A stretch of 5,462 nt of DNA from an uncultured Porphyromonadaceae bacterium (lineage in GTDB: Bacteria; Bacteroidota; Bacteroidia; Bacteroidales; Muribaculaceae): positions 1 to 5,462 of the forward strand of contig CAMWUX010000097.1 in assembly GCA_947177605.1 (NCBI GenBank). Direction: 5' to 3'. Position numbers and translations under genes: made by a program. A model generated the notes under the pieces. The model worked only from the letters and a program-made list of their open reading frames with translations, had not been told where the DNA came from and searched no databases. Below are positions 1 through 5,462 of the stretch, piece after piece. How positions within the stretch are numbered: the stretch's first letter is position 1; every line of letters starts with the position of its first letter.

Positions 1-499
1 GTTGGTGATATATCATCTGAAGGGGCAGCATTTTCCGGCGTCGGCACGCTATAAGGGTGCGCTGCATTTCACGGCACGTGATATTACGGTGGAGCGACCG
101 TGGCTCACTGAGGAGCGCCGTGCTGAGGTGGCCGACTATGACAATGCGACGCTCTATAATGACTCGGTAGTGGCCGCAATCGCGGCGCGATATGCGCAGG
201 CTCCTACTGTGATGCTTTACTTCTCCGACCATGGTGAGGACTGTTGGGATCTGGCACCTATGGCGGCTCGCAACAAGCAGATGCCCGATGATCCCGCGTG
301 GGTGGAGCGACAGTTTTCCGTGCCTTTCTTCGTGTGGATGTCGCCGGAGTTTATGGAGCGGTATCCGCAGCTTGTACAGCGGCTGCGTGGAGCCGCCGGG
401 AAGCCGTTTTCGCTCGGTGATCTCGGGCAGATGGTTCTCGGATTGTGTGGGGTAGAGACGCCGTATTATGATCCTGCGCTTGATCCGCTCCATGACTGA
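1..499 (+). CDS. Phosphoethanolamine transferase-like sulfatase-fold protein, C-terminal part (5' end outside window)
   Basis: This is the C-terminal ~165 residues of a member of the sulfatase / alkaline-phosphatase superfamily, most like the EptA/CptA-type transferases that move phosphoethanolamine from phosphatidylethanolamine onto lipid A, core sugars or other envelope glycans on the periplasmic side of the inner membrane. Visible motifs are HLKGQH (residues 5-10 of the visible part, the conserved HxxGxH-type segment), YDNATLYND (46-54) and SDHGE (75-79), whose Asp76-His77 pair corresponds to conserved metal ligands of the family. VPFFVWMSP (108-116) matches the usual strand near the C terminus. 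The frame is open to the left edge, so the TTG at base 2 is an internal Leu codon. The catalytic Thr nucleophile and the membrane helices of the family would lie upstream. The stop is TGA at 497-499, and an acyltransferase gene follows after 83 bp on the same strand, perhaps in one envelope-modification transcript. Another sulfatase-fold transferase or hydrolase remains possible. Confidence 0.85.
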   Translation, partial: LVIYHLKGQHFPASARYKGALHFTARDITVERPWLTEERRAEVADYDNATLYNDSVVAAIAARYAQAPTVMLYFSDHGEDCWDLAPMAARNKQMPDDPAWVERQFSVPFFVWMSPEFMERYPQLVQRLRGAAGKPFSLGDLGQMVLGLCGVETPYYDPALDPLHD

Positions 500-582
500 T
501 GCCTCGGCGCGGCAGAGGAGCGCGGTAAGTATTTTAGTGCGTAAAGGATGCGGATTCAGAGGTTTTTCGTTATTTTTGTGGT

Positions 583-1686
583 ATGATTAATTCTTTGCAG
601 TCGCTGCGCGGCTTCTTTGCCGTGATGGTTTTCCTGAGCCACTTCGTCGTGAATGGGGCAGGCGACCGCGCGTATTACGACGGCGGCACTATGGGTGTGG
701 AATACTTCATCGTGCTGAGCGGCTTCGTGCTATGCGCGGGATATGAATCGCGTATTGAGCGGGCCAGTATCGGCTACAAGGACTTCGTGCTGCGCCGTCT
801 GATCAGGATTTTCCCGCTTCATCTTGGGTGTCTGGCACTATGGGCTGTGGTGGCTTATAAGTTCACGGACTATGCTGCTTCGGAGATTGTGCCCAATCTG
901 CTGCTCGTGCAGTCGTGGTTCCCGGATCAGTATATCTACTACGGATGCAATACTCCGTCGTGGTGCCTGTCGACGCTGCTGTTTTGCTATCTGATGTTCC
1001 CGCTGCTGATATGGTGCTACGAACGACACCGAAAGCTTTTTGTAGCTTCCTGGGGCGCGTTGATGGCCGCTTATGTGGTATTTCTGTCGACAGGGGCATT
1101 GCGCCTGGGAGAGAGCGCCCAGACGTGGCTTACACGGGTCATACCGGTAGTGCGTCTGCTCGATTTCGTGTTGGGTATGCTCCTGTGGCAACTTTTTGCA
1201 TCGCTGCGCGTCACCGGCTTTGCCGCTAAGGTGCGGGGATTGTCGCCTGTGGCCAAGACTATGGTGGAGTGTGTGCCCGTAGCGCTGTATATCATCGCGG
1301 CGTGTGTGGCCGCAGGGTTGTCATTTACATGGCTGAGCCAGGCCGTGTGGTGGATACCTACATTGGTGGCGATACTGGTGTTCAGCCTGATGGACAAGGC
1401 GGGCGGGGCGCTGTCGCGATTGCTTGACAGCCGGGCGCTCGTGGCTTTCGGCAATGCGAGTTTTTGCTTCTATCTCCTTCATCTGCCGCTGATGAACGGC
1501 CTGCGCCGAGTGCTGAATTTTGCAGGAGTGGATTACGGCAATGTATCGTTTTTTGTCATGACCCTTCTCACGGTGATAGTGGTGTCGCTGCTTGTGAGCC
1601 GCTACATCGATGTGCCGCTCGTCCGTCGGCTCAAGAGGATACTCATCAGGAAGAAAGACCCTGCTCCGCGTCACTCCTCCCGTTGA
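583..1686 (+). CDS. Membrane acyltransferase, acyltransferase 3 family (OafA-like)
   Basis: This 367-residue integral inner-membrane protein probably O-acylates an envelope sugar such as O-antigen, capsule or another glycan; the acceptor cannot be read from the sequence. The ATG at 583 is chosen because the family's N-terminal signature follows at once: SLRGFFAVMVFLSH (residues 7-20), with Arg9 and the putative catalytic His20. Next come GVEYFIVLSGF (38-48, the FFxLSGF motif), FVLRRLIRIFPLH (68-80, the RRxxRIxP motif), NTPSWCLS (123-130) and PVVRLLDFVLG (188-198). About ten hydrophobic segments run through the chain, and a basic tail (RRLKRILIRKK) suits a cytoplasmic end. The length is normal for a one-domain member, with no SGNH domain. 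The Glu often found in WSLSxE is replaced (WCLSTLLFCY), a variant I believe also occurs in other Bacteroidota members. No Shine-Dalgarno sequence sits before the start. The last 41 bp overlap the convergent pncB gene. Confidence 0.92.
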   Translation: MINSLQSLRGFFAVMVFLSHFVVNGAGDRAYYDGGTMGVEYFIVLSGFVLCAGYESRIERASIGYKDFVLRRLIRIFPLHLGCLALWAVVAYKFTDYAASEIVPNLLLVQSWFPDQYIYYGCNTPSWCLSTLLFCYLMFPLLIWCYERHRKLFVASWGALMAAYVVFLSTGALRLGESAQTWLTRVIPVVRLLDFVLGMLLWQLFASLRVTGFAAKVRGLSPVAKTMVECVPVALYIIAACVAAGLSFTWLSQAVWWIPTLVAILVFSLMDKAGGALSRLLDSRALVAFGNASFCFYLLHLPLMNGLRRVLNFAGVDYGNVSFFVMTLLTVIVVSLLVSRYIDVPLVRRLKRILIRKKDPAPRHSSR

Positions 1687-2881
1687 GGTGGAGGGCGGCG
1701 AGGAAGCGGGCTACGGTGTCGGGGTCGCCGGTGTATTTGCCTCGGTCTTCGCTGAGCTTGCAGGTGGAGCAGTAGAAGGGCCACGACTCGGTGATCTTGA
1801 CGGCGATGAGCTTGATCACGATGTTGCGCGGACGGATGCCGGGGAAGTCGTTGGTGAAGTGAGTGCCGATGCCGAAGGATGGTATGCATTTGCCTTGGGC
1901 ATATTGGTGTATGGCTATGGCGCGATCCACGTCGAGGGCGTTGCTGAATACTACCTGCTTCGTGGCGGGGTCGATGTTGAGGCTGCGGTATTTGTCGACG
2001 ATGAGATCGAGTTGGGCGTAGTTGTCGCCGCTGTCGACCCGCAGACCCTTAAACATATTGGCATAGTCTTCGGAGAAGTTGAGGCTGAATATCTGCCATC
2101 CGTAGGTGTCGTAGAGGAATGTGCCGAGTGCTCCGCGGTAGGTCTGCGACCATACCTCCATGGCGAGATGGTTGGCCATCTGGGGTCCGTACATTCCGGC
2201 CAGGGCGCAGATGAGTTCGTGGGCCATGGTACCGATGGGAGTGAGGTCGTACTTCATGGCCAGATACACGTTGCTTGTGCCCGTGAATCGGCCGGGGCCC
2301 GGGATCGTTTCGCCGCACTCTTTCATAGCGCGTATCACAGTCTCCTGGGCTTCAAACGAGGCGCGGCGGCGGGTGCCGAAGTCGCTGAATGTGCAGCCTG
2401 CTTCGATGAGGCGGCCGGCTTTGGAGTATGAGCGGGTGTAGTAGTCGGTGTAGTCGAAGTGTCGGTCTTCGCCGGTCATCATATAGTAGAGTTCAGAGAT
2501 GATGGCGAGCACTTTGACTTCAAGCAGGATGGTGTTGGCCCAACTGCCTTCGAAGCGGATGTCGAGGTGGCCTGTGGCGTCCTGACTCACGGTGACCCAG
2601 CGGCTGTCATAACGGAAGCCTTTGAGGAAGCTGTAGAACCAGTCGGGAATGTATGTACACCTGCGCCGCATGAATTCGATCTCCTCGGGGGTGATGACCA
2701 CGCTTTCGAGCATCTCTATCTGCCGGCGGAGCTCGTCGGCGAAGCCGGGGGGATAGATGGTGTTGTCGCGGTCGTTGAACTGATATTTTACCTGTGTGCG
2801 CGGGAAGTTGTCGATCACGGCGCAGCACATGGTGAATTTATAGAGGTCGTCGTCGGTGAAGTGGCGGATTATCTGTCGCAT
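1646..2881 (-). CDS. pncB: Nicotinate phosphoribosyltransferase
   Basis: This cytoplasmic enzyme of NAD salvage makes nicotinate mononucleotide from nicotinate and PRPP, with ATP hydrolysis coupled through a phosphohistidine. The 411-residue length is close to the ~400 usual for PncB. Family motifs appear in order: FTDDDLYKFTM (8-18), FSDFGTRRR (165-173), GTSNVYLA (201-208), PIGTMAHE (215-222, His221 being the expected phosphorylated His), GLRVDSGD (279-286, phosphate binding), VFSNALD (311-317) and FGIGTHFTND (336-345). The segment around 354-381 (VIKL ... CKLSEDRGK) departs from the E. coli-type ECNGKPVAKLSD block and is a few residues longer, which I believe is normal in Bacteroidales. The ATG at 2879-2881 lies inside the end of the upstream HD-nicotinamidase gene (13-bp overlap), suggesting translational coupling and one transcript. 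The last ~13 residues lie beyond the conserved core and are encoded within the convergent acyltransferase gene. Confidence 0.97.
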   Translation of the reverse strand: MRQIIRHFTDDDLYKFTMCCAVIDNFPRTQVKYQFNDRDNTIYPPGFADELRRQIEMLESVVITPEEIEFMRRRCTYIPDWFYSFLKGFRYDSRWVTVSQDATGHLDIRFEGSWANTILLEVKVLAIISELYYMMTGEDRHFDYTDYYTRSYSKAGRLIEAGCTFSDFGTRRRASFEAQETVIRAMKECGETIPGPGRFTGTSNVYLAMKYDLTPIGTMAHELICALAGMYGPQMANHLAMEVWSQTYRGALGTFLYDTYGWQIFSLNFSEDYANMFKGLRVDSGDNYAQLDLIVDKYRSLNIDPATKQVVFSNALDVDRAIAIHQYAQGKCIPSFGIGTHFTNDFPGIRPRNIVIKLIAVKITESWPFYCSTCKLSEDRGKYTGDPDTVARFLAALHLNGRSDAEQGLSS

Positions 2882-4056
2882 GGTATAGAGTGTTCAGTGG
2901 TAAAATCGGCTAATCTCGTGCCTCCGTCGATCGAAGGGGCGAAGGCGGTGAGTACGCTGTATGATACGTCGGGCATCAGCTGCATGGCTCCCTGAAGCGA
3001 AGCGAGCACACACACGTCGCCGGCCAGACCGCAGATGTCGATATGCCGTATATGATCGTCGGATGCAATGCGTGTGATGGCTTCTGCGGCCTCTGGATTG
3101 TCGAATATGGAGTATTGCTCGCAGTCGCGCGACTGGCCCTTGAAGAATACGTATGTCTCGCCGGGTGTGGCCTGCAGTGCGTCGTCGACGGCGGCATCGA
3201 TATCGGCTCCCGGAGTGCCGGCTACGCAGTGTGCGGGCCATTGACCGCCGTTGTCGGCAAACGATATATGGTCGGCCGGATGATAGTCGGCCGTGACTAC
3301 TTTCACTTTATACTTTCCGCCGTTGGCTTTGATGTATTCGGCCAGAGCTGCCATCGCATCTACAGCTCCCGGTACAGGCAGAGAGCCGGATATGAAGTCG
3401 ACCTGCGGATCGATGATGAGGAGCATACGGTCCGACATGGTAGACTTCACGAGCCGGTCGATGTAATCGAGCCGCTCGGGGTCGGTAGTGGCAGCTACGA
3501 GTTGCCGGGCATATTCCACTCGCTTCTTGGCGGCTTCGTTGCGCAGAAACGCGGGGTCGAGCCCGCAAGAGCCGAGGCGCCAGCGGTCGAGTGCGTCGGC
3601 ATCCTTGAAGATGGAGTAGAGCCGCAGCACACGGTCGGCTTTGCTGCCGAAATGCTTGCGGATACTCTCTATTCCTTTGGTATCATCGAGATCATGGTAG
3701 CGCATCAGGAATGTCGATTCGGGATGGAAAGTGATGGCGGGATGGGATGCGCAATGCTGGTCGTAGGCCACTGCTCCGCGGGCTCCGTGGCCCGTGTCGA
3801 GATAGTCATCCTGCCGGCGTGTGTCGTGAAATAGGGCGGCATGGGCGAGGATATCGAGAGCTTCTGGATCATCTTTCATAATCTCGTGGCCGAGGGTGAG
3901 GGCATGGAGCAGTACGCGCTCGGTATGAGCGTAGGAGTGTATCCCGCTGTCAGGCATACTGAAGTCGACGTCATGGTAGAGATACTGCTGCCAGCGGCGG
4001 AAGAGGCCGGCTACTGCCGGATGGGTGTTTTGTAAAATCCTGTCGTCAATCAGCAT
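2869..4056 (-). CDS. pncA: HD-domain phosphohydrolase fused to nicotinamidase (PncA)
   Basis: This 395-residue protein is two enzymes in one chain. Residues ~1-206 form an HD-type metal-dependent phosphohydrolase domain: GIHSYAHTERV (39-48, His44), ALFHDTRRQDD (74-84, the HD doublet His77-Asp78), DTGHGARGA (87-95) and KDADALDRWRLG (151-162, the distal Asp). It resembles a family of ~180-200-residue stand-alone HD proteins of unknown substrate. Residues ~207-395 are a complete nicotinamidase, converting nicotinamide to nicotinate and ammonia: IIDPQVDF with Asp216, TADYHPADH with metal ligands Asp257, His259 and His263, WPAHCVAGTPGA with His276, FFKGQ with Lys306, and GLAGDVCV with nucleophile Cys349. 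The Asp-Lys-Cys triad and metal site are intact. The ATG at 4054-4056 is 26 bp downstream of a good -7 box. The open frame is unbroken through the junction; Met207 (codon 3436-3438) could be an ancestral start. The pncB gene follows with a 13-bp overlap. The nicotinamidase call is firm; the HD substrate is unknown. Confidence 0.93.
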   Translation of the reverse strand: MLIDDRILQNTHPAVAGLFRRWQQYLYHDVDFSMPDSGIHSYAHTERVLLHALTLGHEIMKDDPEALDILAHAALFHDTRRQDDYLDTGHGARGAVAYDQHCASHPAITFHPESTFLMRYHDLDDTKGIESIRKHFGSKADRVLRLYSIFKDADALDRWRLGSCGLDPAFLRNEAAKKRVEYARQLVAATTDPERLDYIDRLVKSTMSDRMLLIIDPQVDFISGSLPVPGAVDAMAALAEYIKANGGKYKVKVVTADYHPADHISFADNGGQWPAHCVAGTPGADIDAAVDDALQATPGETYVFFKGQSRDCEQYSIFDNPEAAEAITRIASDDHIRHIDICGLAGDVCVLASLQGAMQLMPDVSYSVLTAFAPSIDGGTRLADFTTEHSIPCDR

Positions 4057-4088
4057 GGGTCAGTATCGCGGTAATCGTTGTATTTGTG

Positions 4089-4119
4089 CAAATTTATAAG
4101 ATTCTGCGAAGTAACGCAA
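4089..4119 (-). promoter_or_regulatory. Bacteroidota-type promoter for the HD-nicotinamidase/pncB operon
   Basis: On the minus strand, TAAATTTG (plus-strand 4089-4096) is an exact match to the Bacteroidota -7 consensus TAnnTTTG. TTG (plus-strand 4117-4119) lies 20 bp upstream as the -33 element, close to the usual ~19-bp spacer. Transcription would begin near 4080-4083, leaving a leader of only about 25 nt before the ATG at 4056. That is too short for a riboswitch, and no Shine-Dalgarno sequence is visible, which is usual in this phylum. Confidence 0.7.
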
Positions 4120-4143
4120 CATAAGTCTAATTTTTGGAGTGAT

Positions 4144-4205
4144 AATAATCCGTAATCGGGGTTGCGATTGCCTTGATCGGGGTATCGGGCAATGAGTGGA
4201 TTATT
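4144..4205. repeat. Cluster of short inverted and direct repeats upstream of the cyclophilin-like gene
   Basis: AATAATCC (4144-4151) and GGATTATT (4198-4205) form an 8-bp inverted repeat around a 46-bp interior. Inside it, ATCGGGGT occurs at 4155-4162 and again at 4176-4183, a 21-bp period or about two helical turns, with a partial third copy ATCGGGC at 4184-4190. ATTGCC (4167-4172) and GGCAAT (4188-4193) form a smaller inverted repeat. The cluster covers the expected -33 region of the rightward promoter, so it could be an operator. One 8-bp pair can arise by chance in a region this size; the case rests on several short repeats overlapping. Confidence 0.35.
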
Positions 4206-4207
4206 GC

Positions 4208-4215
4208 TAACTTTG
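4208..4215 (+). promoter_or_regulatory. Putative -7 box for the secreted cyclophilin-like gene
   Basis: TAACTTTG is an exact match to the Bacteroidota -7 consensus TAnnTTTG and lies 25 bp before the ATG at 4241, predicting a leader of about 20 nt. No TTG or TTTG is found at the expected -33 distance (around 4185-4190); the sequence there is ATCGGGC. The promoter may therefore be weak or need an activator, and only the -7 element is claimed. Confidence 0.5.
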
Positions 4216-4240
4216 CTGCCGATCAGAGATATAGAGATCT

Positions 4241-4804
4241 ATGCATATTATTAAAATTCTACTTTCCCTCACGCTGGCAACTTTTTCGATTATGGCGTCC
4301 GCTCAGACAAAAATTCTACTTTCCGTCGGCGACCGTTACGCCACGGCCACATTGGTTGACAACGATGCTACCGCCGCCCTGCTCACACAACTCGCTGCCG
4401 GTCCCATCACCGTCAGCATGGTCGATTACGGCGGATTCGAGAAGGTAGGCGAGCTACCTCAGTCGCTCCCCACATCCAACAGTCAGATCACCACCGCCCC
4501 CGGCGATATAATGCTGTATCAGGGCAATAATATGGTGATTTTCTACGGATCGAATACCTGGAGCTACACTCGTCTGGGTCATATCGACAATGCTACGGCA
4601 GATGGTGTGAGAGCTTTTCTCGGCAGCGGCGATATATCGCTTACGCTCTCGCTCGATACTTCCGCCGCCATAGAGACTGTTACCGCCGATGTGCCCGGTA
4701 ATGTCATGGTCTGCGATCTCTCCGGATGCCGGGTGACACGCCGTCCGCTACCGTCGGGCATCTGCATCATAGCCGGGCGCAAAGTCTTGGTCAGAAATAA
4801 TTAA
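4241..4804 (+). CDS. Secreted cyclophilin-like fold protein with C-terminal sorting-type tail
   Basis: This 187-residue exported protein has no assignable activity. Residues 1-21 are a signal peptide: a short basic start, a hydrophobic core and likely cleavage after MASA, leaving Gln22 as the first mature residue. Residues ~24-138 look like the cyclophilin-like domain common in small bacterial secreted proteins: KILLSVGDRYATATLVDND near the start, LPTSNSQITTAPGDIMLY (76-93) in the middle, and NTWSYTRLGHI (105-115), a hallmark segment. Prolyl isomerase activity should not be assumed. Residues ~153-187 (VMVCDLSGCRV, PLPSGICII, GRKVLVRN) match the pattern of the short tail of many Bacteroidota secreted proteins, usually YDLxGRxV ... 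GIYI ... GKKVxxK. Here Cys replaces the usual Tyr, Arg and Tyr at residues 158, 163 and 175. The ATG is fixed by the signal peptide. The gene reads away from the NAD-salvage operon and its stop codon overlaps that of the convergent kinase by 4 bp. Confidence 0.82.
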   Translation: MHIIKILLSLTLATFSIMASAQTKILLSVGDRYATATLVDNDATAALLTQLAAGPITVSMVDYGGFEKVGELPQSLPTSNSQITTAPGDIMLYQGNNMVIFYGSNTWSYTRLGHIDNATADGVRAFLGSGDISLTLSLDTSAAIETVTADVPGNVMVCDLSGCRVTRRPLPSGICIIAGRKVLVRNN

Positions 4805-5462
4805 AGACCCGACGTGAGCGACGAGGGGAGAATGGGCATCGCGCCGTGCTGCGAGCATACGTAGGCCGATGTCTCTACGGCCGTAACATGAGCCTCCTCC
4901 ACACTCTTACCCCTGAGCAGGGAGGCCACGAACGCGGCTGTGAAAGAATCGCCGGCGCCTACGGTATCGGCTACTTTCACTATGGGCGTGGGAAGGAAAT
5001 AATGCACGGATGGGGTAAACACATAGCTGCCGTTGACACCACAGGTGAGAATGAGAATCTTCAGATCGAACCTCTCCATAAGCCAACGACACTTAGCTTC
5101 GATATCCGAAGTGCCGGGCTCCAGCATCCGGCTTACGATCTCCAGCTCCTCGTCGTTGATCTTTAGTATGTTGCACCTGCGCATCGACTCCGTGATCACT
5201 TCTTCGGAGTAGAAATGCTGGCGCAGATTGATATCGAATACCACGAGAGTGTCCTCTCCCATCGCATCGAGAAAGCGGCGGATCGTGTCGCGCGACACCT
5301 CGCTGCGTTGTGCCAGCGAGCCGAAGCATACGGCGCGGGTCTGTCTGGCCAGCGCTTCGAGTTCGGGCGTAAACGGGATATTGTCCCACGCTACATTCTC
5401 CGTGATGTCGTACTGCGGAATGCCCGCATCATCGAGATGTACCTTCACCGTACCGGTGGGAT
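4801..5462 (-). CDS. Fructokinase-type PfkB-family sugar kinase, C-terminal part (5' end outside window)
   Basis: About 219 residues of a ribokinase/PfkB-family carbohydrate kinase are visible; the frame is open to the right edge, so roughly the first 75 residues of a ~295-residue enzyme are missing. It probably phosphorylates fructose to fructose 6-phosphate in the cytoplasm. Fructokinase-like features are PTGTVKVHLDDAGIPQYDI at the edge followed by VAWDNI, then GSLAQRS (visible 47-53) and DINLRQHFYS (76-85). The PfkB signature DTVGAGDSF (165-173) holds the catalytic Asp171 (codon 4948-4950) and the anion hole. LTCGVNGSYVF matches the nucleotide-binding strand region. The GTG at 5446-5448 is the internal Val of PTGTV, not the start. 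The stop is TAA at 4801-4803. Such genes often sit in sucrose or fructan utilisation clusters, but that neighbourhood lies outside the window. Fructose specificity is inferred from the overall motif style. Confidence 0.88.
   Translation of the reverse strand, partial: PTGTVKVHLDDAGIPQYDITENVAWDNIPFTPELEALARQTRAVCFGSLAQRSEVSRDTIRRFLDAMGEDTLVVFDINLRQHFYSEEVITESMRRCNILKINDEELEIVSRMLEPGTSDIEAKCRWLMERFDLKILILTCGVNGSYVFTPSVHYFLPTPIVKVADTVGAGDSFTAAFVASLLRGKSVEEAHVTAVETSAYVCSQHGAMPILPSSLTSGL

Noticed and set aside
2..4. TTG at the left edge as a start codon of the first gene
   Set aside because: The protein begins mid-domain with the conserved HxxGxH-type motif, so the codon is internal and the gene continues to the left.
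501..525. Possible terminator hairpin after the phosphoethanolamine transferase gene
   Set aside because: Only a 4-bp CCTC/GAGG stem can be drawn and no T-tract follows, so it does not qualify as an intrinsic terminator.
571..578. TATTTTTG, a perfect TAnnTTTG -7 match before the acyltransferase
   Set aside because: It ends only 4 bp before the ATG, which would put transcription start at or inside the start codon, and no TTG lies at the -33 distance. More likely it is AT-rich sequence upstream of the start.
1610..2431. A 273-codon open frame on the + strand opposite pncB
   Set aside because: It is antisense to a clearly recognised pncB. Its Gly/Val/Glu/Ala-rich translation has no recognisable motif and is the usual by-product of GC-rich codon bias on the other strand.
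3043..3834. A 263-codon open frame on the + strand opposite the HD-nicotinamidase gene
   Set aside because: It lies wholly antisense to a gene with intact catalytic motifs and shows no family signature or signal peptide.
4057..4088. An NAD-sensing riboswitch upstream of the salvage operon
   Set aside because: The predicted leader is only about 25 nt, too short for any known NAD riboswitch fold, and no conserved core is seen.
4173..4448. A 91-codon + strand frame overlapping the start of the secreted protein gene
   Set aside because: The competing frame from 4241 has a textbook signal peptide and a recognisable domain; this one has neither and begins upstream of the -7 box.

Overview
The window reads as a chromosomal segment from a Bacteroidales bacterium, plausibly a GC-rich gut lineage such as Muribaculaceae. 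This rests on three things: -7 boxes of the Bacteroidota form TAnnTTTG, start codons without Shine-Dalgarno sequences, and a secreted protein whose C-terminal tail resembles Bacteroidota sorting domains. The family placement is inference. No rRNA, tRNA, CRISPR array, transposase or prophage gene is visible.

Layout: (1) 1-499, + strand: C-terminal part of a sulfatase-fold phosphoethanolamine transferase, cut by the left edge. (2) 583-1686, + strand: complete membrane acyltransferase of the acyltransferase 3 family. These two are probably cell-envelope modification genes. (3) 1646-4056, - strand: a two-gene NAD-salvage operon. Its first gene encodes an unusual protein, an N-terminal HD phosphohydrolase domain fused to a complete C-terminal nicotinamidase. 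Its second gene is nicotinate phosphoribosyltransferase (pncB). The two reading frames overlap by 13 bp, and pncB runs tail-to-tail into the acyltransferase gene with a 41-bp overlap. (4) 4057-4240: a divergent intergenic region with a convincing Bacteroidota promoter for the operon, a -7 box for the rightward gene, and a cluster of short repeats. (5) 4241-4804, + strand: a small secreted cyclophilin-like protein with a C-terminal sorting-type tail. (6) 4801-5462, - strand: C-terminal three quarters of a PfkB-family fructokinase, cut by the right edge.

How the genes work together: nicotinamidase converts nicotinamide to nicotinate and PncB converts nicotinate to nicotinate mononucleotide, so the operon carries the two deamidating (Preiss-Handler) entry steps of pyridine salvage. 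The HD domain in the same polypeptide is the main puzzle of the window. It retains its metal-binding residues, it is joined with almost no linker, and its substrate cannot be read from the sequence. The envelope genes, the secreted protein and the sugar kinase have no evident functional link to the operon. The packing is very tight: both convergent gene pairs overlap, and the only intergenic gaps are 83 bp and 184 bp.
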